Below are positions 1-8,834 of a stretch of DNA of 25,611 nucleotides, in pieces. The position numbers and the translations under genes were made by a program. Source of the DNA: Actinomycetes bacterium (lineage in GTDB: Bacteria; Actinomycetota; Acidimicrobiia; Acidimicrobiales; Microtrichaceae); NCBI GenBank assembly GCA_023434535.1, contig JAEYSR010000181.1, positions 1-25,611 on the forward strand. Direction: 5' to 3'. Each line of letters begins with the position of its first letter. Within the stretch, counting starts at the first letter, position 1. The notes beneath the pieces were generated by a model, which worked only from the letters and a program-made list of their open reading frames with translations, ran no database searches and had not been told where the DNA came from.

Positions 1-1135
1 CGACCAGGCCCATCAGCGCGTACGGCAGCATCAGGAGCCACGTGACCGCCGTGACGATCCGTCGTCGGTTGAGCTTGGTGGAGCCGTGCGCGGCCCACGC
101 GTCGGTGGCGCCGACCTGGGACAGCGCGGTCCGGTACGCGTCCGCGACCTCCTCGACCTGCTCGGCGTCGGGCCGCTCGGCGAGCCAGGCGCCCAGCCGG
201 TCGCGCAGGCCGACGGGGACCGGCTCGTCGGGATCCAAGGAGCGCAGGAAGGCCTCGGCGGCCATCTGCAGGGCCCGGGCCTCGCGCCAGTCGTCGTAGT
301 CGGGAGCCGTGTCCCGAAGGCGTTCGGCGATCAGGCCGGTGAGCCGCTCGACCTCGTCCCGCTCTGCCGCCTGGGCCGGGGACCCGACCTGTTCGACATG
401 GCCGGCCGGCTCCGCCGCGTGCGTGCCGGCGCCCACTGCATTATCTGGCTCCGGTTCCGGCGCGTGGTCGTGCGACACCTCGAGGTCGGGAGACTCAGCG
501 GGGTCGAGGGACTCCGACAGGGGCGGCAGGTCCGGCGAGGGTGCCGGGGGCAGCTCGGCGAGCTCCCGGTCGAGGTCGATCGGCTGGCCCTCGCGCACGT
601 AGACGACGCTGCGGAAGGCGGCCTTGTCGTCGTAGTGGATGCCGGCGGGGACGATCCGGATGCCACGCACGCCGGCGTCCTGCGCGCCGATGGCGATGCG
701 GGCGGCGCCGGAGCGGACCCGCCCGATGCTCGGCTCCTCGCGGGTGATGCCCTCGGGGAAGATCAGGACCAGCTCGCCGTCGGCCAGGGCGTCGTGGGCG
801 GCGGCGAACATGTCGGTGTTGTCCGTCTTGCCGCTGTGGCCGCGGTGCACGGGGATGGCGCCGACCCACTCCATGACCTGCTTGGCGACGGGCACCTTCC
901 AGATGGCGTCGTCGGCCAGGATGCGCGGCCGTCGGGGCAGGACCGACATGAGGACGATGGCATCGGACAGCCCGCCGAAGTGGTTGGCGACCAGCAGGAC
1001 CGGCCCGTCGTCGGTGGCCTCGAGGTCGTCGATGGCCACCTCCCGCCAGGTGATCCACGCGACGGCGTCGACGAGCCGGCGGAGGATCCGGTGCTGGGAC
1101 CACTCCCCCGGGCAGCGGTCGGTGTCAGTCGTCAT
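1..1135 (-). CDS. PlsC-like lysophospholipid acyltransferase, partial at C-terminus
   Basis: The frame begins at an ATG (complement of 1133-1135) and is open to the window edge, so the C-terminus is missing. It probably transfers a fatty acyl chain to a lysophospholipid or glycerol phosphate at the cytoplasmic membrane. Block I reads VANHFGGLSD (H52, D58), spaced H-x5-D rather than the usual H-x4-D. Block III reads IFPEGITREEP (about 125-135) and is followed by RSGAARIA. The H-x5-D spacing with a following KTGAARIA-like block fits the LPLAT_AAK14816-like branch better than classic PlsC (family knowledge). After about residue 190 there is an acidic, Pro-rich linker and then a helical tail. The start overlaps the stop of the upstream membrane-protein gene by 11 bp, so the two are probably cotranscribed. 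The exact substrate is unknown. Confidence 0.8.
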   Translation of the reverse strand, partial: MTTDTDRCPGEWSQHRILRRLVDAVAWITWREVAIDDLEATDDGPVLLVANHFGGLSDAIVLMSVLPRRPRILADDAIWKVPVAKQVMEWVGAIPVHRGHSGKTDNTDMFAAAHDALADGELVLIFPEGITREEPSIGRVRSGAARIAIGAQDAGVRGIRIVPAGIHYDDKAAFRSVVYVREGQPIDLDRELAELPPAPSPDLPPLSESLDPAESPDLEVSHDHAPEPEPDNAVGAGTHAAEPAGHVEQVGSPAQAAERDEVERLTGLIAERLRDTAPDYDDWREARALQMAAEAFLRSLDPDEPVPVGLRDRLGAWLAERPDAEQVEEVADAYRTALSQVGATDAWAAHGSTKLNRRRIVTAVTWLLMLPYALMGLV

Positions 1136-1700
1136 CGTCCTCGGCCGCCCAGACGGCGGCCCCCCACATGCCCACGACGGCGGCAGTGCCGACGTGCCAG
1201 AGCCCGTGGAACTGCAGGAGCGAGTTCGGTCGGCAGCACGGGCTGGAGGTCCGACCGGCCAGGTACGCCGCTCCGGCGACGGCGCCGGTGGCCGCCATCG
1301 CCACGCCGAGCGGCGCCGACCAGCCGGGCAGAGGCGTGCGACCTCGGAAACGACGCCACAGCGGCACGGCCGCGCCGATGCCGGCGACGGCGACGATCGG
1401 GGCGTCGTGGAAGAACTCGGCTCCGGCGAACTGCGGCCCGTGGTACGCGACGCTGCCCGCGCCCGCGACCGCCGTGGCGGCGGCGTACGCGAGGGCTCCG
1501 CGTCGTTGCTGGCGAGGACCTCGCGTCGCCCGGGCGGTGAGCCACCCTCCGACGCCGACGTACGCGAACGACGTGACGGTGTTGGTCGGCTGGCCGATCC
1601 AACCGGGCCGCAACGCCTCGCAGTCGCCGTCGCCCAGCGTGGTCGGCTGGTCGAGCGCCGCACGCCTGACCCGCGCGGCGATCGCGGCGACGTCAGGCAT
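1125..1700 (-). CDS. CREST/ceramidase-like integral membrane protein
   Basis: This 191-residue hydrophobic protein has about five predicted membrane segments. It carries the spaced polar residues of the CREST (alkaline ceramidase, PAQR) hydrolase superfamily: IGQPTNT near residue 36, a GSVAYHG segment followed by FFHD in the middle, and QFHGLWHV near the C-terminus. In that superfamily the Asp and three His residues bind zinc for amide hydrolysis within the membrane. That is family knowledge; a ceramide substrate is not shown here. The C-terminus is an acidic DDDD tail. The reading frame overlaps the start of the downstream acyltransferase by 11 bp, which suggests a two-gene lipid-metabolism operon. 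Start chosen at the ATG ending at 1700; the surrounding sequence gives no strong ribosome-binding site. Confidence 0.65.
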   Translation of the reverse strand: MPDVAAIAARVRRAALDQPTTLGDGDCEALRPGWIGQPTNTVTSFAYVGVGGWLTARATRGPRQQRRGALAYAAATAVAGAGSVAYHGPQFAGAEFFHDAPIVAVAGIGAAVPLWRRFRGRTPLPGWSAPLGVAMAATGAVAGAAYLAGRTSSPCCRPNSLLQFHGLWHVGTAAVVGMWGAAVWAAEDDDD

Positions 1701-1793
1701 GGGCCCATCGTACGAGGGCGGGGTTCCGCTGCGGCGGTTGGAGGGGTGTGCCCGCCGCCGGTCGCGGTCGGCTCCGTCGGCCGACGCCGGGGA

Positions 1794-2861
1794 TCAACCG
1801 GGCTGGCTGTTGCAGGTGGAGCCGCTGTTGCACAGCGAGATCGACCCACTCGGGGTCGGAGGCGGTGTGCACGTTCCGTCGGCGATGCACTGCAGGTTGG
1901 GCTGAGGGCAGATCGGCATCGTGGCGGGGTTCAGGTTCGGGATGATCGTGTTGTCGCCGCCGGTCCACGTGATCTGCACCTCGGTGGTGCTGAACACGGT
2001 GCCGTCGGCCGAATCCGACACCGTCACCTCGAACAGGCAGTTGGATCCGGCGCTGCAGAACGGCAGCTGGGCCATCGTCGCCTTCGGGACCGTGATCTGG
2101 CCCTTGTTGCATGTCATCGCCGACGAGCCGTCGGCGGCGGCCATGCGGATCTCCATGTTCGGGGGCGGGAAGCTGGGCGACTGCTGGGGCGGGCAGCTCA
2201 GGTTCAGCTGGTAGGCGGACGGGGTGTCATCGACGATGACGTACACGTCCTCGTTGAACTCGATCTCGTTGAAGTACTCGACGATGATCTCGTCGGTCGG
2301 CGAGGTGGGGCAGCCACCGAGGGGCACGTCGTCCACGAAGAGCGACGCCCTGTGGAGTCGGGCCGGGAGGGTCGCGCCGGCGGGCTCGAGGATCTGGAGT
2401 CCGACCCACAGACCGTCGTCGGTGACGCCGGCGCCGCCGCTGGCCTCGCAGACGACGGAGCGCGGGGTGGACGTGCCGGTGCTGTCGTCCCAGTAGGTGA
2501 GGACCGCATTGGGCGGGTCGTCGGCGAACGAGTTGCTCCCGCCCTGGTGGAACAGGTTGACGAACGCGTGCGGCGTGACGGTGCGGGTGTCGCGGTACGG
2601 GCGGTCGGTGAACGCCTCGACCGACCCGGTGGGCACGGTCAGCCGCCCGGTGGCGGCGTCGTAGGCGGCGTCGCCCTCGGCCTGCACGGCGAAGAGCCAC
2701 TCGGGCGTGTCGGACGCGTCGTCGGATCCCGACGTCGACTCCGAGCTCGCCGTGGGGTCGCCCAGCGCCGTGCCGTCGGACGAGATGTCCTCGGTGCAGG
2801 CGGCGAGCGCCACGATGGCGAGGACGACGAGCGTCACGCTCGCCTTGGCGGCCTTCCCCAT
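1794..2861 (-). CDS. Secreted lipoprotein of unknown function with Cys-rich tail
   Basis: The protein has 355 residues. The start is fixed by a strong AGGAGG about seven bases before the ATG. A positively charged start and hydrophobic stretch lead into the lipobox LVALAAC-type site (IVALAAC), so the product is exported and lipidated. A Ser/Thr/Asp-rich linker follows. The body is mostly predicted beta strand, with no catalytic motif I recognise. The last ~60 residues carry a regularly spaced Cys/Pro series (CPQPNLQC, CIADGTC, CTPPP, LCNSGSTC), consistent with disulfides outside the cell. The segment before it (EVQITWTGG) looks like the end of an Ig-like strand, but this is weak. It stands alone, with 93 bases to the upstream ceramidase-like gene. 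Confidence 0.75.
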   Translation of the reverse strand: MGKAAKASVTLVVLAIVALAACTEDISSDGTALGDPTASSESTSGSDDASDTPEWLFAVQAEGDAAYDAATGRLTVPTGSVEAFTDRPYRDTRTVTPHAFVNLFHQGGSNSFADDPPNAVLTYWDDSTGTSTPRSVVCEASGGAGVTDDGLWVGLQILEPAGATLPARLHRASLFVDDVPLGGCPTSPTDEIIVEYFNEIEFNEDVYVIVDDTPSAYQLNLSCPPQQSPSFPPPNMEIRMAAADGSSAMTCNKGQITVPKATMAQLPFCSAGSNCLFEVTVSDSADGTVFSTTEVQITWTGGDNTIIPNLNPATMPICPQPNLQCIADGTCTPPPTPSGSISLCNSGSTCNSQPG

Positions 2862-2925
2862 GGTTCCTCCTGGGTCGTCCCCTCTCCATCGGCGGAGTCG
2901 GACGATCGATGAGGAACCGGTGAGG

Positions 2926-3792
2926 TCAGTCGATCAGCACGGGTGCCAGTCGACGCCAGTCATCGAAGGGGAGCTGCTCGTCGGAGAGCACCTGGATGCA
3001 GACGTGGTCCGCTCCGGCGCTGCGGTGCTCGTCGACCCGGGCCCGGATGGTGGACTCGTCGCCCCAGACGACCAGCGCGTCGACCAGCCGATCGCTCCCG
3101 CCATCCGCGGTGTCCTCGGGGGTGAAGCCGGAGCGGAACCAGTTGTTGGCGTAGTTGGGCAGGCCCAGGTACCCGGCCAGGTGGGTCCGGGCCAGGGCTC
3201 GGGCCCGCTCCGGGTCGGTCTCCAGGACGACGGCCTGCTCGGGAGCCAGGAGAGGTCCCTCTCCCAGGGCCTCCCGGGCGACGGCGGTGTGCTCCGGCGT
3301 GACCAGGTACGGGTGCGCTCCGCCGGCCCGGGTGCGGGCGAGCTCCAGCATCTTGGGGCCGAGGGCCGCGAGCACGCGGTCGCTTGCGGGGACCGGGTCG
3401 GGCGCGGCGTCGAGCCCGTCGAGGTACTCGCGCATCTTCGAGAGCGGCTTGGAGTACCGGCCGGCCTCGGCCATGTCGATGAGCGGCGCGTGGCTGACGC
3501 CGAGGCCGAGGAGGAGGCGGGGGCCGTGCTCGTCGACGAGCTGGCGGCGCCTTTCGCCGACATCGGCGGGTTCGTGCATCCAGATGTTGAGGATGCCGGT
3601 GGCGACGGTGAGCGTGTCGGTGGCGGCGAGCGCATTGGCGAGCGGCGTGTACAGGTCGCCGCCGATGTCGGGCAGCCAGACCGCCGTGTACCCGAGCGCC
3701 TGGAGCTCGACCGCGGCCTCGGCGGCGGGCCCGAGGTCGCCGTAGCGGAGCGCACTGCTCCAGATCCCGGTGCCGGACAGTTCGTAGGTCAT
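2926..3792 (-). CDS. F420-dependent LLM-class oxidoreductase (TIGR03620/MSMEG_4141-like)
   Basis: The protein has 288 residues and the luciferase-like monooxygenase TIM-barrel fold. Visible family blocks are the N-terminal GIWSSALRYGD, ALGYTAVWLPD at the end of strand 1, LTVATGILNIWMHEP, LLLGLGVSHAPL, and a C-terminal GADHVCIQVL before the final LAPVLID. These match the probable F420-dependent oxidoreductase subfamily typified by MSMEG_4141. Such enzymes use reduced deazaflavin F420 for redox of small molecules, substrate unknown. The frame is open far upstream, but this ATG sits where homologous proteins begin and leaves a 69-bp divergent promoter region to the kinase gene. The long upstream extension is a shadow of the plus-strand genes. 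Confidence 0.85.
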   Translation of the reverse strand: MTYELSGTGIWSSALRYGDLGPAAEAAVELQALGYTAVWLPDIGGDLYTPLANALAATDTLTVATGILNIWMHEPADVGERRRQLVDEHGPRLLLGLGVSHAPLIDMAEAGRYSKPLSKMREYLDGLDAAPDPVPASDRVLAALGPKMLELARTRAGGAHPYLVTPEHTAVAREALGEGPLLAPEQAVVLETDPERARALARTHLAGYLGLPNYANNWFRSGFTPEDTADGGSDRLVDALVVWGDESTIRARVDEHRSAGADHVCIQVLSDEQLPFDDWRRLAPVLID

Positions 3793-3846
3793 GCACGGAG
3801 TCTGGCGCGAGACCGCGTTCATCGGTGGCGCGGACGAGCGAGTGCG

Positions 3847-3864
3847 TAGAGTCCCGACGCAGTG
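3847..3864 (+). promoter_or_regulatory. Candidate -10 element for a leaderless start
   Basis: TAGAGT at 3847-3852 lies nine bases before the GTG at 3862. That spacing puts the transcription start at or next to the start codon. No Shine-Dalgarno sequence precedes the GTG, which agrees with leaderless translation, common in actinobacteria. No convincing -35 box was seen. Confidence 0.35.
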
Positions 3865-4551
3865 GGTGTGGAGCCGATCGGTCCGAAGATCGCAGAGGGG
3901 CGCGACAGCGAGATCTTCGAGCACGGGCCCGGCAAGGTCCTGCGGGTGGCCCGCGACGGGCGGTCCCTCGTCGCCGAGGCCGAGGTCATGGCCTACGTCC
4001 GGTCGCACGACTACCCGTGTCCGGAGGTGTACGACGCCGGCGACGGCTACCTGGTCATGGACCGACTCGAGGGTCCGACCATGGTGGAGGCCGCCGGCAA
4101 GCCGCCGTTCCCGCTCCGACGTTCGGGGCGCCTGCTCGCCGAGCTGCACCACCGGCTGCATCGGATCCCGGCACCGCCGGACATCCGCGTGGCGCCGATC
4201 CCCGGGGACCGGCTCGTGCACCGCGACCTGCACCCGCTCAACGTGATGATGACGCCGGACGGGCCGGTGGTCATCGACTGGGCCAACGCGTCGGCCGGCG
4301 ATCCGGCGTTCGACGTCGCCGACACCTGGGTCCTCCTCGCGTGCGCCACGCCACCGACGGGCGGCCTCGATCGGCTCATCGTCCCGATCGGTCGACGTGT
4401 GCTGCTCCGGTCGTTCCTGAGCCGCGTCGACACGGCGAGCGCTCGGCAAGCGATCCCCGCCGCGGTCGCCCATCGCCTCACCGACCCCAACACGTCGGCC
4501 GAAGAGCGAACCCGGATGCAGGAGTTCGCCGACCGGGCGCTCGACGCCTGA
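3862..4551 (+). CDS. Aminoglycoside phosphotransferase (APH)-fold kinase
   Basis: The protein has 229 residues and starts at GTG. It has the protein-kinase-like fold of the APH/choline kinase group. K25 (GKVLRVA) is the likely ATP lysine and E39 or E41 its partner. The catalytic loop HRDLHPLNVMM (120-130) gives D122 and N127. The metal-binding Asp is D139 in VVIDWANA. It should transfer the ATP gamma-phosphate to a small hydroxylated molecule in the cytoplasm. At 229 residues it is shorter than typical antibiotic-resistance APH enzymes (about 260-300), and its chromosomal setting gives no reason to call it a resistance gene. It is divergent from the oxidoreductase gene and followed by hairpins before the cupin gene. 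Confidence 0.8.
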   Translation: MGVEPIGPKIAEGRDSEIFEHGPGKVLRVARDGRSLVAEAEVMAYVRSHDYPCPEVYDAGDGYLVMDRLEGPTMVEAAGKPPFPLRRSGRLLAELHHRLHRIPAPPDIRVAPIPGDRLVHRDLHPLNVMMTPDGPVVIDWANASAGDPAFDVADTWVLLACATPPTGGLDRLIVPIGRRVLLRSFLSRVDTASARQAIPAAVAHRLTDPNTSAEERTRMQEFADRALDA

Positions 4552-4614
4552 GCCGCCCGCCGGCGGCTTCGAGGGAACGACGACCTCCCGCACACCGTGT
4601 CGCCGGGTCGTCGT
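4551..4614 (+). terminator. Two stacked hairpins after the kinase gene
   Basis: A 7-bp stem (4551-4557 with 4562-4568, loop CGCC) begins at the last base of the kinase stop codon. A second 9-bp inverted repeat (4577-4585 with 4606-4614) follows. Neither has a good T-tract, so termination is plausible for a high-GC genome but not certain. Confidence 0.4.
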
Positions 4615-4665
4615 CGAGGACCCCTCCGCTAGGTTCGGATCGCAGACGACTCCGGGGGGTGTCAC

Positions 4666-5214
4666 ATGGGGATCAGACGGGTGGTCACCGGCCACGACGG
4701 CGACGGGAAGGCGGTCGTCGCGAGCGACGAGGTGGTCGATCCGATCACCAGCAGCATCGTGCCGGGCTACGAGTTCTTCCGGCTGTGGGGCAGCGACGAG
4801 ACCTGTCGGTTCCCGGACCCGGGCTCGCGCCCATCGGCGCCGCAGTACTTCCCGCCCGTCGGTGGGTTCCGCTTCGGACTGTTCACGGTCCCGCCCGACG
4901 GGGCGGCCGATCTCGGCGACATCGACTTCGAGGCCGCCCTCGCCGAGATGGAGGACAAGCTCCCTGGCATGGCCGGCCACATGGAGCCCGACAACCCGGG
5001 CATGCACACGACCGCGACCGTCGACTACGAGTTCGTGGTGTCGGGACGGGCCGTCCTCGAGCTCGACGACGGCGCGACGGTCGAGGTGGGTTCGGGCGAC
5101 ACGATCATCCAGAACGGGACCCGTCACGCGTGGCGGAACCCGTTCGACGAGCCGTACCAGATGGTCGTGGTCCTCGTCGGCGCCCACCACGACGCCATGC
5201 CCGGCCAGCAGTAG
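4666..5214 (+). CDS. Cupin-domain protein
   Basis: The protein has 182 residues. The ATG follows GGGGGGTG six bases upstream. The C-terminal half is a single double-stranded beta-helix (cupin). Motif 1 is GMHTTATVDYEFVVSG (112-127, H114 and E122), and motif 2 is GDTIIQNGTRHAWRNP (144-159, H154). Motif 1 has only one His where metal cupins usually have HxH, so metal binding may be weak or altered. The N-terminal half (PGYEFFRLWGSDE) resembles the N-terminal strand set of cupins acting on small organic acids or serving as sensors, but the substrate is unknown. It is a standalone gene, convergent with the downstream lipoprotein gene. Confidence 0.75.
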   Translation: MGIRRVVTGHDGDGKAVVASDEVVDPITSSIVPGYEFFRLWGSDETCRFPDPGSRPSAPQYFPPVGGFRFGLFTVPPDGAADLGDIDFEAALAEMEDKLPGMAGHMEPDNPGMHTTATVDYEFVVSGRAVLELDDGATVEVGSGDTIIQNGTRHAWRNPFDEPYQMVVVLVGAHHDAMPGQQ

Positions 5215-5262
5215 ATCCGAAGGGGCGCCAGGCTCCGGTGCAACCCACGCCGCCCTCGAACG

Positions 5263-6384
5263 TCAGCCGGCGCAGGACGTCAGGCGGACGGTGTCGGGCG
5301 CCGTCGCCTCGACGGTGGCTCCGGGGTGGCGACCGGACCACGTGGTGAGCGCCCCGGCGAGCGCGGTGGCCTGCTCGGCGGTGTCCATCCGGGTGTCGAG
5401 GCGCAGGCAGTCGGCGGTGCCGTCGGTCCAGGTGACGTAGGAGTCGCCGGCCCAGCCGACGGTGACCGGATCCACGGCGTCGAGCGCCAGGCCCTCGCGG
5501 AGCAGCAGCGTGAGCATGAACTGCCCGAACGGGCCGGAGCGCACGACGGCGCCCCCGGCGGGCGGCGTCGGCACGGCGACGGCCGGCTCGTCGGCCAGGA
5601 AGCGGGCGGTGTCGAAGGCCTGCTCAGTGGTCGCCGGGTAGCGGGTGAGCGACAGATCGGGTCCGGCGGGGTTGCCGAGCGCGGCGATGAGCTCGTCTTG
5701 GAACACCGCACCGCGCAGGTACGGGGCGCTGGTGAGGGTGAGCAGGGTGATCGGCACCTGGAGGAGCGCGGGGTCCGAGCCGAGCTGGAGCTGCTCGGCC
5801 AGGTCCTGGAGCCGCTCGAAGTCCGACATGGAGTCGAAGTACCGGCGCTGCACCTCCGATGCGCTGCCCTCGATCGCCACGAGGGCGGCGAGGTAGTCCT
5901 CATCGATGAGGCCGTCGGAGCTGATGTCGTTCAGGTCGAAGAGCTGGTCGTCGAGCGCGTGGGTCAGCTCGTGGGCGATGACCTCGCGCCGGTAGGGCGT
6001 CAGGTCGGTGCCGCGGACCTTGAGCTCCTTGCTGACCGGGTCGTAGAAGCCGACCACTCCTCCGCCGAAGGCGATCCGGTACTGCTCCCAGAGCGACACG
6101 CCCGGTTGGATCCAGCCGAGTGCGGTGAAGGCGACCTCGTCCGCGTCGACGCCGGGCTTGGCCGCGTCGAGGGAGGCGAGCACCTCGGCACGGAAGTCGG
6201 ACTCGGAGAGGAATTCGACGACCGGCGGCGTGACGAACTCGTGGCCGCGGACGACCTCGACGAACTGCACGATCTGGTCGACCTGCTCCTGCGGCGTGGC
6301 CGGCGGTGCGGCGCACCCGCCGACCACGGCGATCGTCGCAGCGACGGCCGCCAGCGCGACCCCGAACCTTCGGATCCGTCCCAT
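5263..6384 (-). CDS. Lipoprotein with HEXXH metallopeptidase motif
   Basis: The protein has 373 residues. The start is placed at the ATG ending at 6384, preceded by a run of six G and followed directly by a lipoprotein signal: RIRR, hydrophobic core, lipobox VVGGC (C24). The longer open frame to 6474 would bury this signal. The zinc site is HELTH (138-142) with E139 as general base. IEGSASEV about 30 residues on (E172) is the likely third ligand, as in gluzincins. AFGGGVVGFYDP before the zinc site is a conserved lead-in seen in actinobacterial secreted proteins of this kind. The role is probably extracytoplasmic proteolysis; target unknown. Cysteines near the C-terminus (TADCLRL, LTSCAG) could form a disulfide. 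It is convergent with the cupin gene and divergent from the phosphatase gene. Confidence 0.75.
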   Translation of the reverse strand: MGRIRRFGVALAAVAATIAVVGGCAAPPATPQEQVDQIVQFVEVVRGHEFVTPPVVEFLSESDFRAEVLASLDAAKPGVDADEVAFTALGWIQPGVSLWEQYRIAFGGGVVGFYDPVSKELKVRGTDLTPYRREVIAHELTHALDDQLFDLNDISSDGLIDEDYLAALVAIEGSASEVQRRYFDSMSDFERLQDLAEQLQLGSDPALLQVPITLLTLTSAPYLRGAVFQDELIAALGNPAGPDLSLTRYPATTEQAFDTARFLADEPAVAVPTPPAGGAVVRSGPFGQFMLTLLLREGLALDAVDPVTVGWAGDSYVTWTDGTADCLRLDTRMDTAEQATALAGALTTWSGRHPGATVEATAPDTVRLTSCAG

Positions 6385-6606
6385 GTGGCCCCCCGGCTCG
6401 ACGGTGTGACGTGGATCGTAGGAGCACCGCCGACCGTCTCGTCGGGGAAGTGGTGCGACGAGCACCGCAGTCATGGATTCACCGCTAGGTGCGGTCCGCG
6501 GGATGGCGCGAGGAGGCGTCCCGATCGAGGGCTCGGCAGCGGACGTGTCGAGCGAGCGATCCGGGTGGCATCATCGCCGATGGATTCCAGGCGGTTGGGG
6601 GGACGG

Positions 6607-8109
6607 ATGGAGCGACGGCAGCTGCTGAAGGCCGGAGCGTGGGGCGCCGGCGCGTTGGCCCTCGGGCGCGTCACCACCGCGTGCGCCCCGGCGGCCGCCC
6701 CCACCGAGACGTTCGGGCAGGGCGTCACCGCCGGGCTGCACTCCCCCGACGCCGTCGTGCTGTGGACCCGCGTCGAGCCCGCTGTCACCGCCGTCGACCG
6801 GGTGACGTGGCAGGTCGGCACGACGCCGGACATGACGACGATCGTGGCGTCGGGCGAGGCGCCGGTGACCGCGGCGACGGACCACACGGTGAAGGTGCTC
6901 GTCGAGGGCCTCGACCCCGATCGGAGCTGGTGGTACCGCTTCGTCGCCGACGGTCAGCCTTCGCCGGTCGGACGGGCGCGCACGCTGCCCGCTCCCGACG
7001 ACGACCCCGGGTCGCTGCGCCTCGCCTTCGGGAGCTGCCAGGCGTACGCGACCGGGTACTACACGGCATGGCGTGACGTCGCGAAGCAGCAGGTCGACGC
7101 CGTCGTGTTCCTCGGCGACTTCATCTATGAGTCGCCGTCGATCAACCTGCTGCGCCCGCTGCGCACCGAGCCGCTGGAGGAGGCGAACACGCTCGAGCGC
7201 TACCGCGGGAAGTACCGCCACTACCGCAGCGACGTCGACCTGCGCGCCGCTGCGGCAGCCCACCCGTGGTCGGTGGTGGGGGCGACCACGAGCTCCGCAA
7301 CGACTGGGACATGTCCGTGTTCACCGACGATCCGGGCCGGTTCGAGGCCGCGAGCCGGGCCTGGTTCGAGTACCAGCCCGTCTGGCCGACCGACGGGACG
7401 CGCATCCACCGTTCCTTCCGCTGGGGTCGGCTCGGCGAGCTGTTCGTGCTGGACTCGCGCCAGCACCGCACGCCGTCGACCGGCGGTCTCACCATGACCG
7501 ACGAGGTGGCCGACCCCGCCCGGACGATGCTCGGCGCGGCGCAGCGCTCGTGGCTGACCGACGGGATGGCCGCCGCGGAGCAGGACGGCGTGACCTGGAA
7601 GCTCGTCGGCACGCCGCAAACCGATGGCGCCGTCACGGATCCTCGACCTCGACTCACCGGAGATCCGCCGGCTCTTCCCCGACCTGGTGCGGCACGCCGG
7701 CGTCTACCTCGGCCTGGGCGGCTGGGACAGCTTCCCCGCCGAGAGGGACTCGATCCTCGAGCGCTGGTGGCGCGACGGCGTGCGCAACACCGCGCTGATC
7801 GCCGGCGACATCCACGCGTTCGCCGCCAGTGCGCTGCAGGTGGACTACGACGACGCGACGTCGCCGGTGATCGCTCACGAGGCCGTCGGAGGTTCCGTGT
7901 CATCGCCGGCCGGTGGGCCCCACACCGCGATCGTGGACTCGGGCGGCCAGACGTCGCCGCCGTCGGACTTCATGGACGGGATCCGCAACGGCTACGGGAT
8001 CGCCGAGTGCCGCCCCGACGCTGCGACGATCACGCTGGTCGGCGTCGACGCCACGGTGCCGTGGGGCGCGGCGGCGCCGATCTACACGAAGGTGCTGCCC
8101 ACGACCTGA
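6607..8109 (+). pseudogene. phoD: PhoD-type alkaline phosphatase D, with two compensating frameshifts
   Basis: It would encode about 500 residues of a secreted phosphodiesterase/phosphatase. The ATG at 6607 follows GGGGGG and opens a Tat signal (MERRQLLK, hydrophobic stretch, then VTTAC). An ATG at 6580 is in frame but has no better ribosome site. The PhoD N-terminal domain is seen at FGQGVTAGLHSPDAVVLWTR. Metal-site blocks are FGSCQ, FLGDFIYE, DHELRNDW and GDIHAF. The frame moves by -1 near 7262-7285, where the family usually has WDDHE and the sequence reads through a G-rich run. It moves by +1 near 7612-7624, just before MAPSRILD, restoring the original frame. Uncorrected translation stops at 7495-7497. 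These are either real decay or indel errors in the assembly; all catalytic blocks survive in one frame or another. Confidence 0.75.
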
Positions 8110-8118
8110 GGGATCGGA

Positions 8119-8655
8119 TCAGCCGAGATCCGCGATGAGGGCGCCGGCCGCGGTCTGTGCGGCCGGACTCGCCACGTGCAGGACCCGCCCCAGGGACCGG
8201 GCGAAGTCGCGCTCGTCGGGCGCCATCCGGTCGATCTGCTCGACGGTGTCCGCGGCCCAGAGCGTCACGACGTCCGATGTCCGGTCAGCGTCGAGCTCGA
8301 GCACTGATCCGTCGCGGGTCTCGACGACCGATGCCCCCTCTCGGAGCTCGAGGGTGTCGCGACGGATGGTGCACCACAGCCACGCCACCTCCTCGGCGTC
8401 ATCGCCGATGACAGCTCGCACCTCGTCGCGGGTCGCCGGGCTGTCGACCGGGAAGTACTCGGTGCCGTAGGCGGAGTGGAACAGGCCCGCGTCGCACAGC
8501 GCCGGGCGCTCGCCCCACCCCACAAGGACGCGTCGCGTCCCGAGCAAGTGGGAGAGGAACGGCACATGCGAGTCGTGCGCCAGGTCACCGAACCCGAGGC
8601 GGCGGAGCAGCTGCAGCCGCTCCCCGGTCGGGCTGGCGACGTCGTCTGTCGACAT
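8119..8655 (-). CDS. DUF6817-like protein
   Basis: The protein has 178 residues and starts at ATG. The conserved block DSHVPFLSHLLGTRRVL, followed by VGWGERPALCDAGLFHSAYGTEYF, matches the pattern of the DUF6817 family of actinobacterial and fungal proteins (H-x3-HL-GT, then AGLFHS-YGT). The paired His residues suggest an HD-like metal fold, but no activity is known. The second half is helical with no motif I recognise. It is convergent with the phosphatase gene and divergent from tRNA-Thr. The family call is by remembered pattern, not a search. Confidence 0.6.
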   Translation of the reverse strand: MSTDDVASPTGERLQLLRRLGFGDLAHDSHVPFLSHLLGTRRVLVGWGERPALCDAGLFHSAYGTEYFPVDSPATRDEVRAVIGDDAEEVAWLWCTIRRDTLELREGASVVETRDGSVLELDADRTSDVVTLWAADTVEQIDRMAPDERDFARSLGRVLHVASPAAQTAAGALIADLG

Positions 8656-8792
8656 GTCGCGACCCTACGACCAGGCTCCATCCAGGTCATTCCACAGCGA
8701 CACCGTGACAGCGGCACACGATCGCCTCGGGCTGGGGACCGAGGGCGTTCCGACCTGCGGGGTGCGTGCGAACCGCGCTGCCGAAGGCCGCG

Positions 8793-8798
8793 TAGGAT
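8793..8798 (+). promoter_or_regulatory. Possible -10 box of the tRNA-Thr promoter
   Basis: TAGGAT lies 36 bases before the mature tRNA 5' end, a plausible distance for a short 5' leader. No clear -35 box was identified, so this is tentative. Confidence 0.3.
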
Positions 8799-8834
8799 CC
8801 ACAAAGCGTTCAGCGATGTACGTCGCGGAGTCCC

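Noticed and set aside
86..2912. Very long plus-strand open frames (484 and 757 residues) over the acyltransferase, ceramidase-like and lipoprotein genes
   Set aside because: They are Arg/Gly/Asp-rich, match no family and run opposite to frames with clear motifs; long open shadows are common at this GC content.
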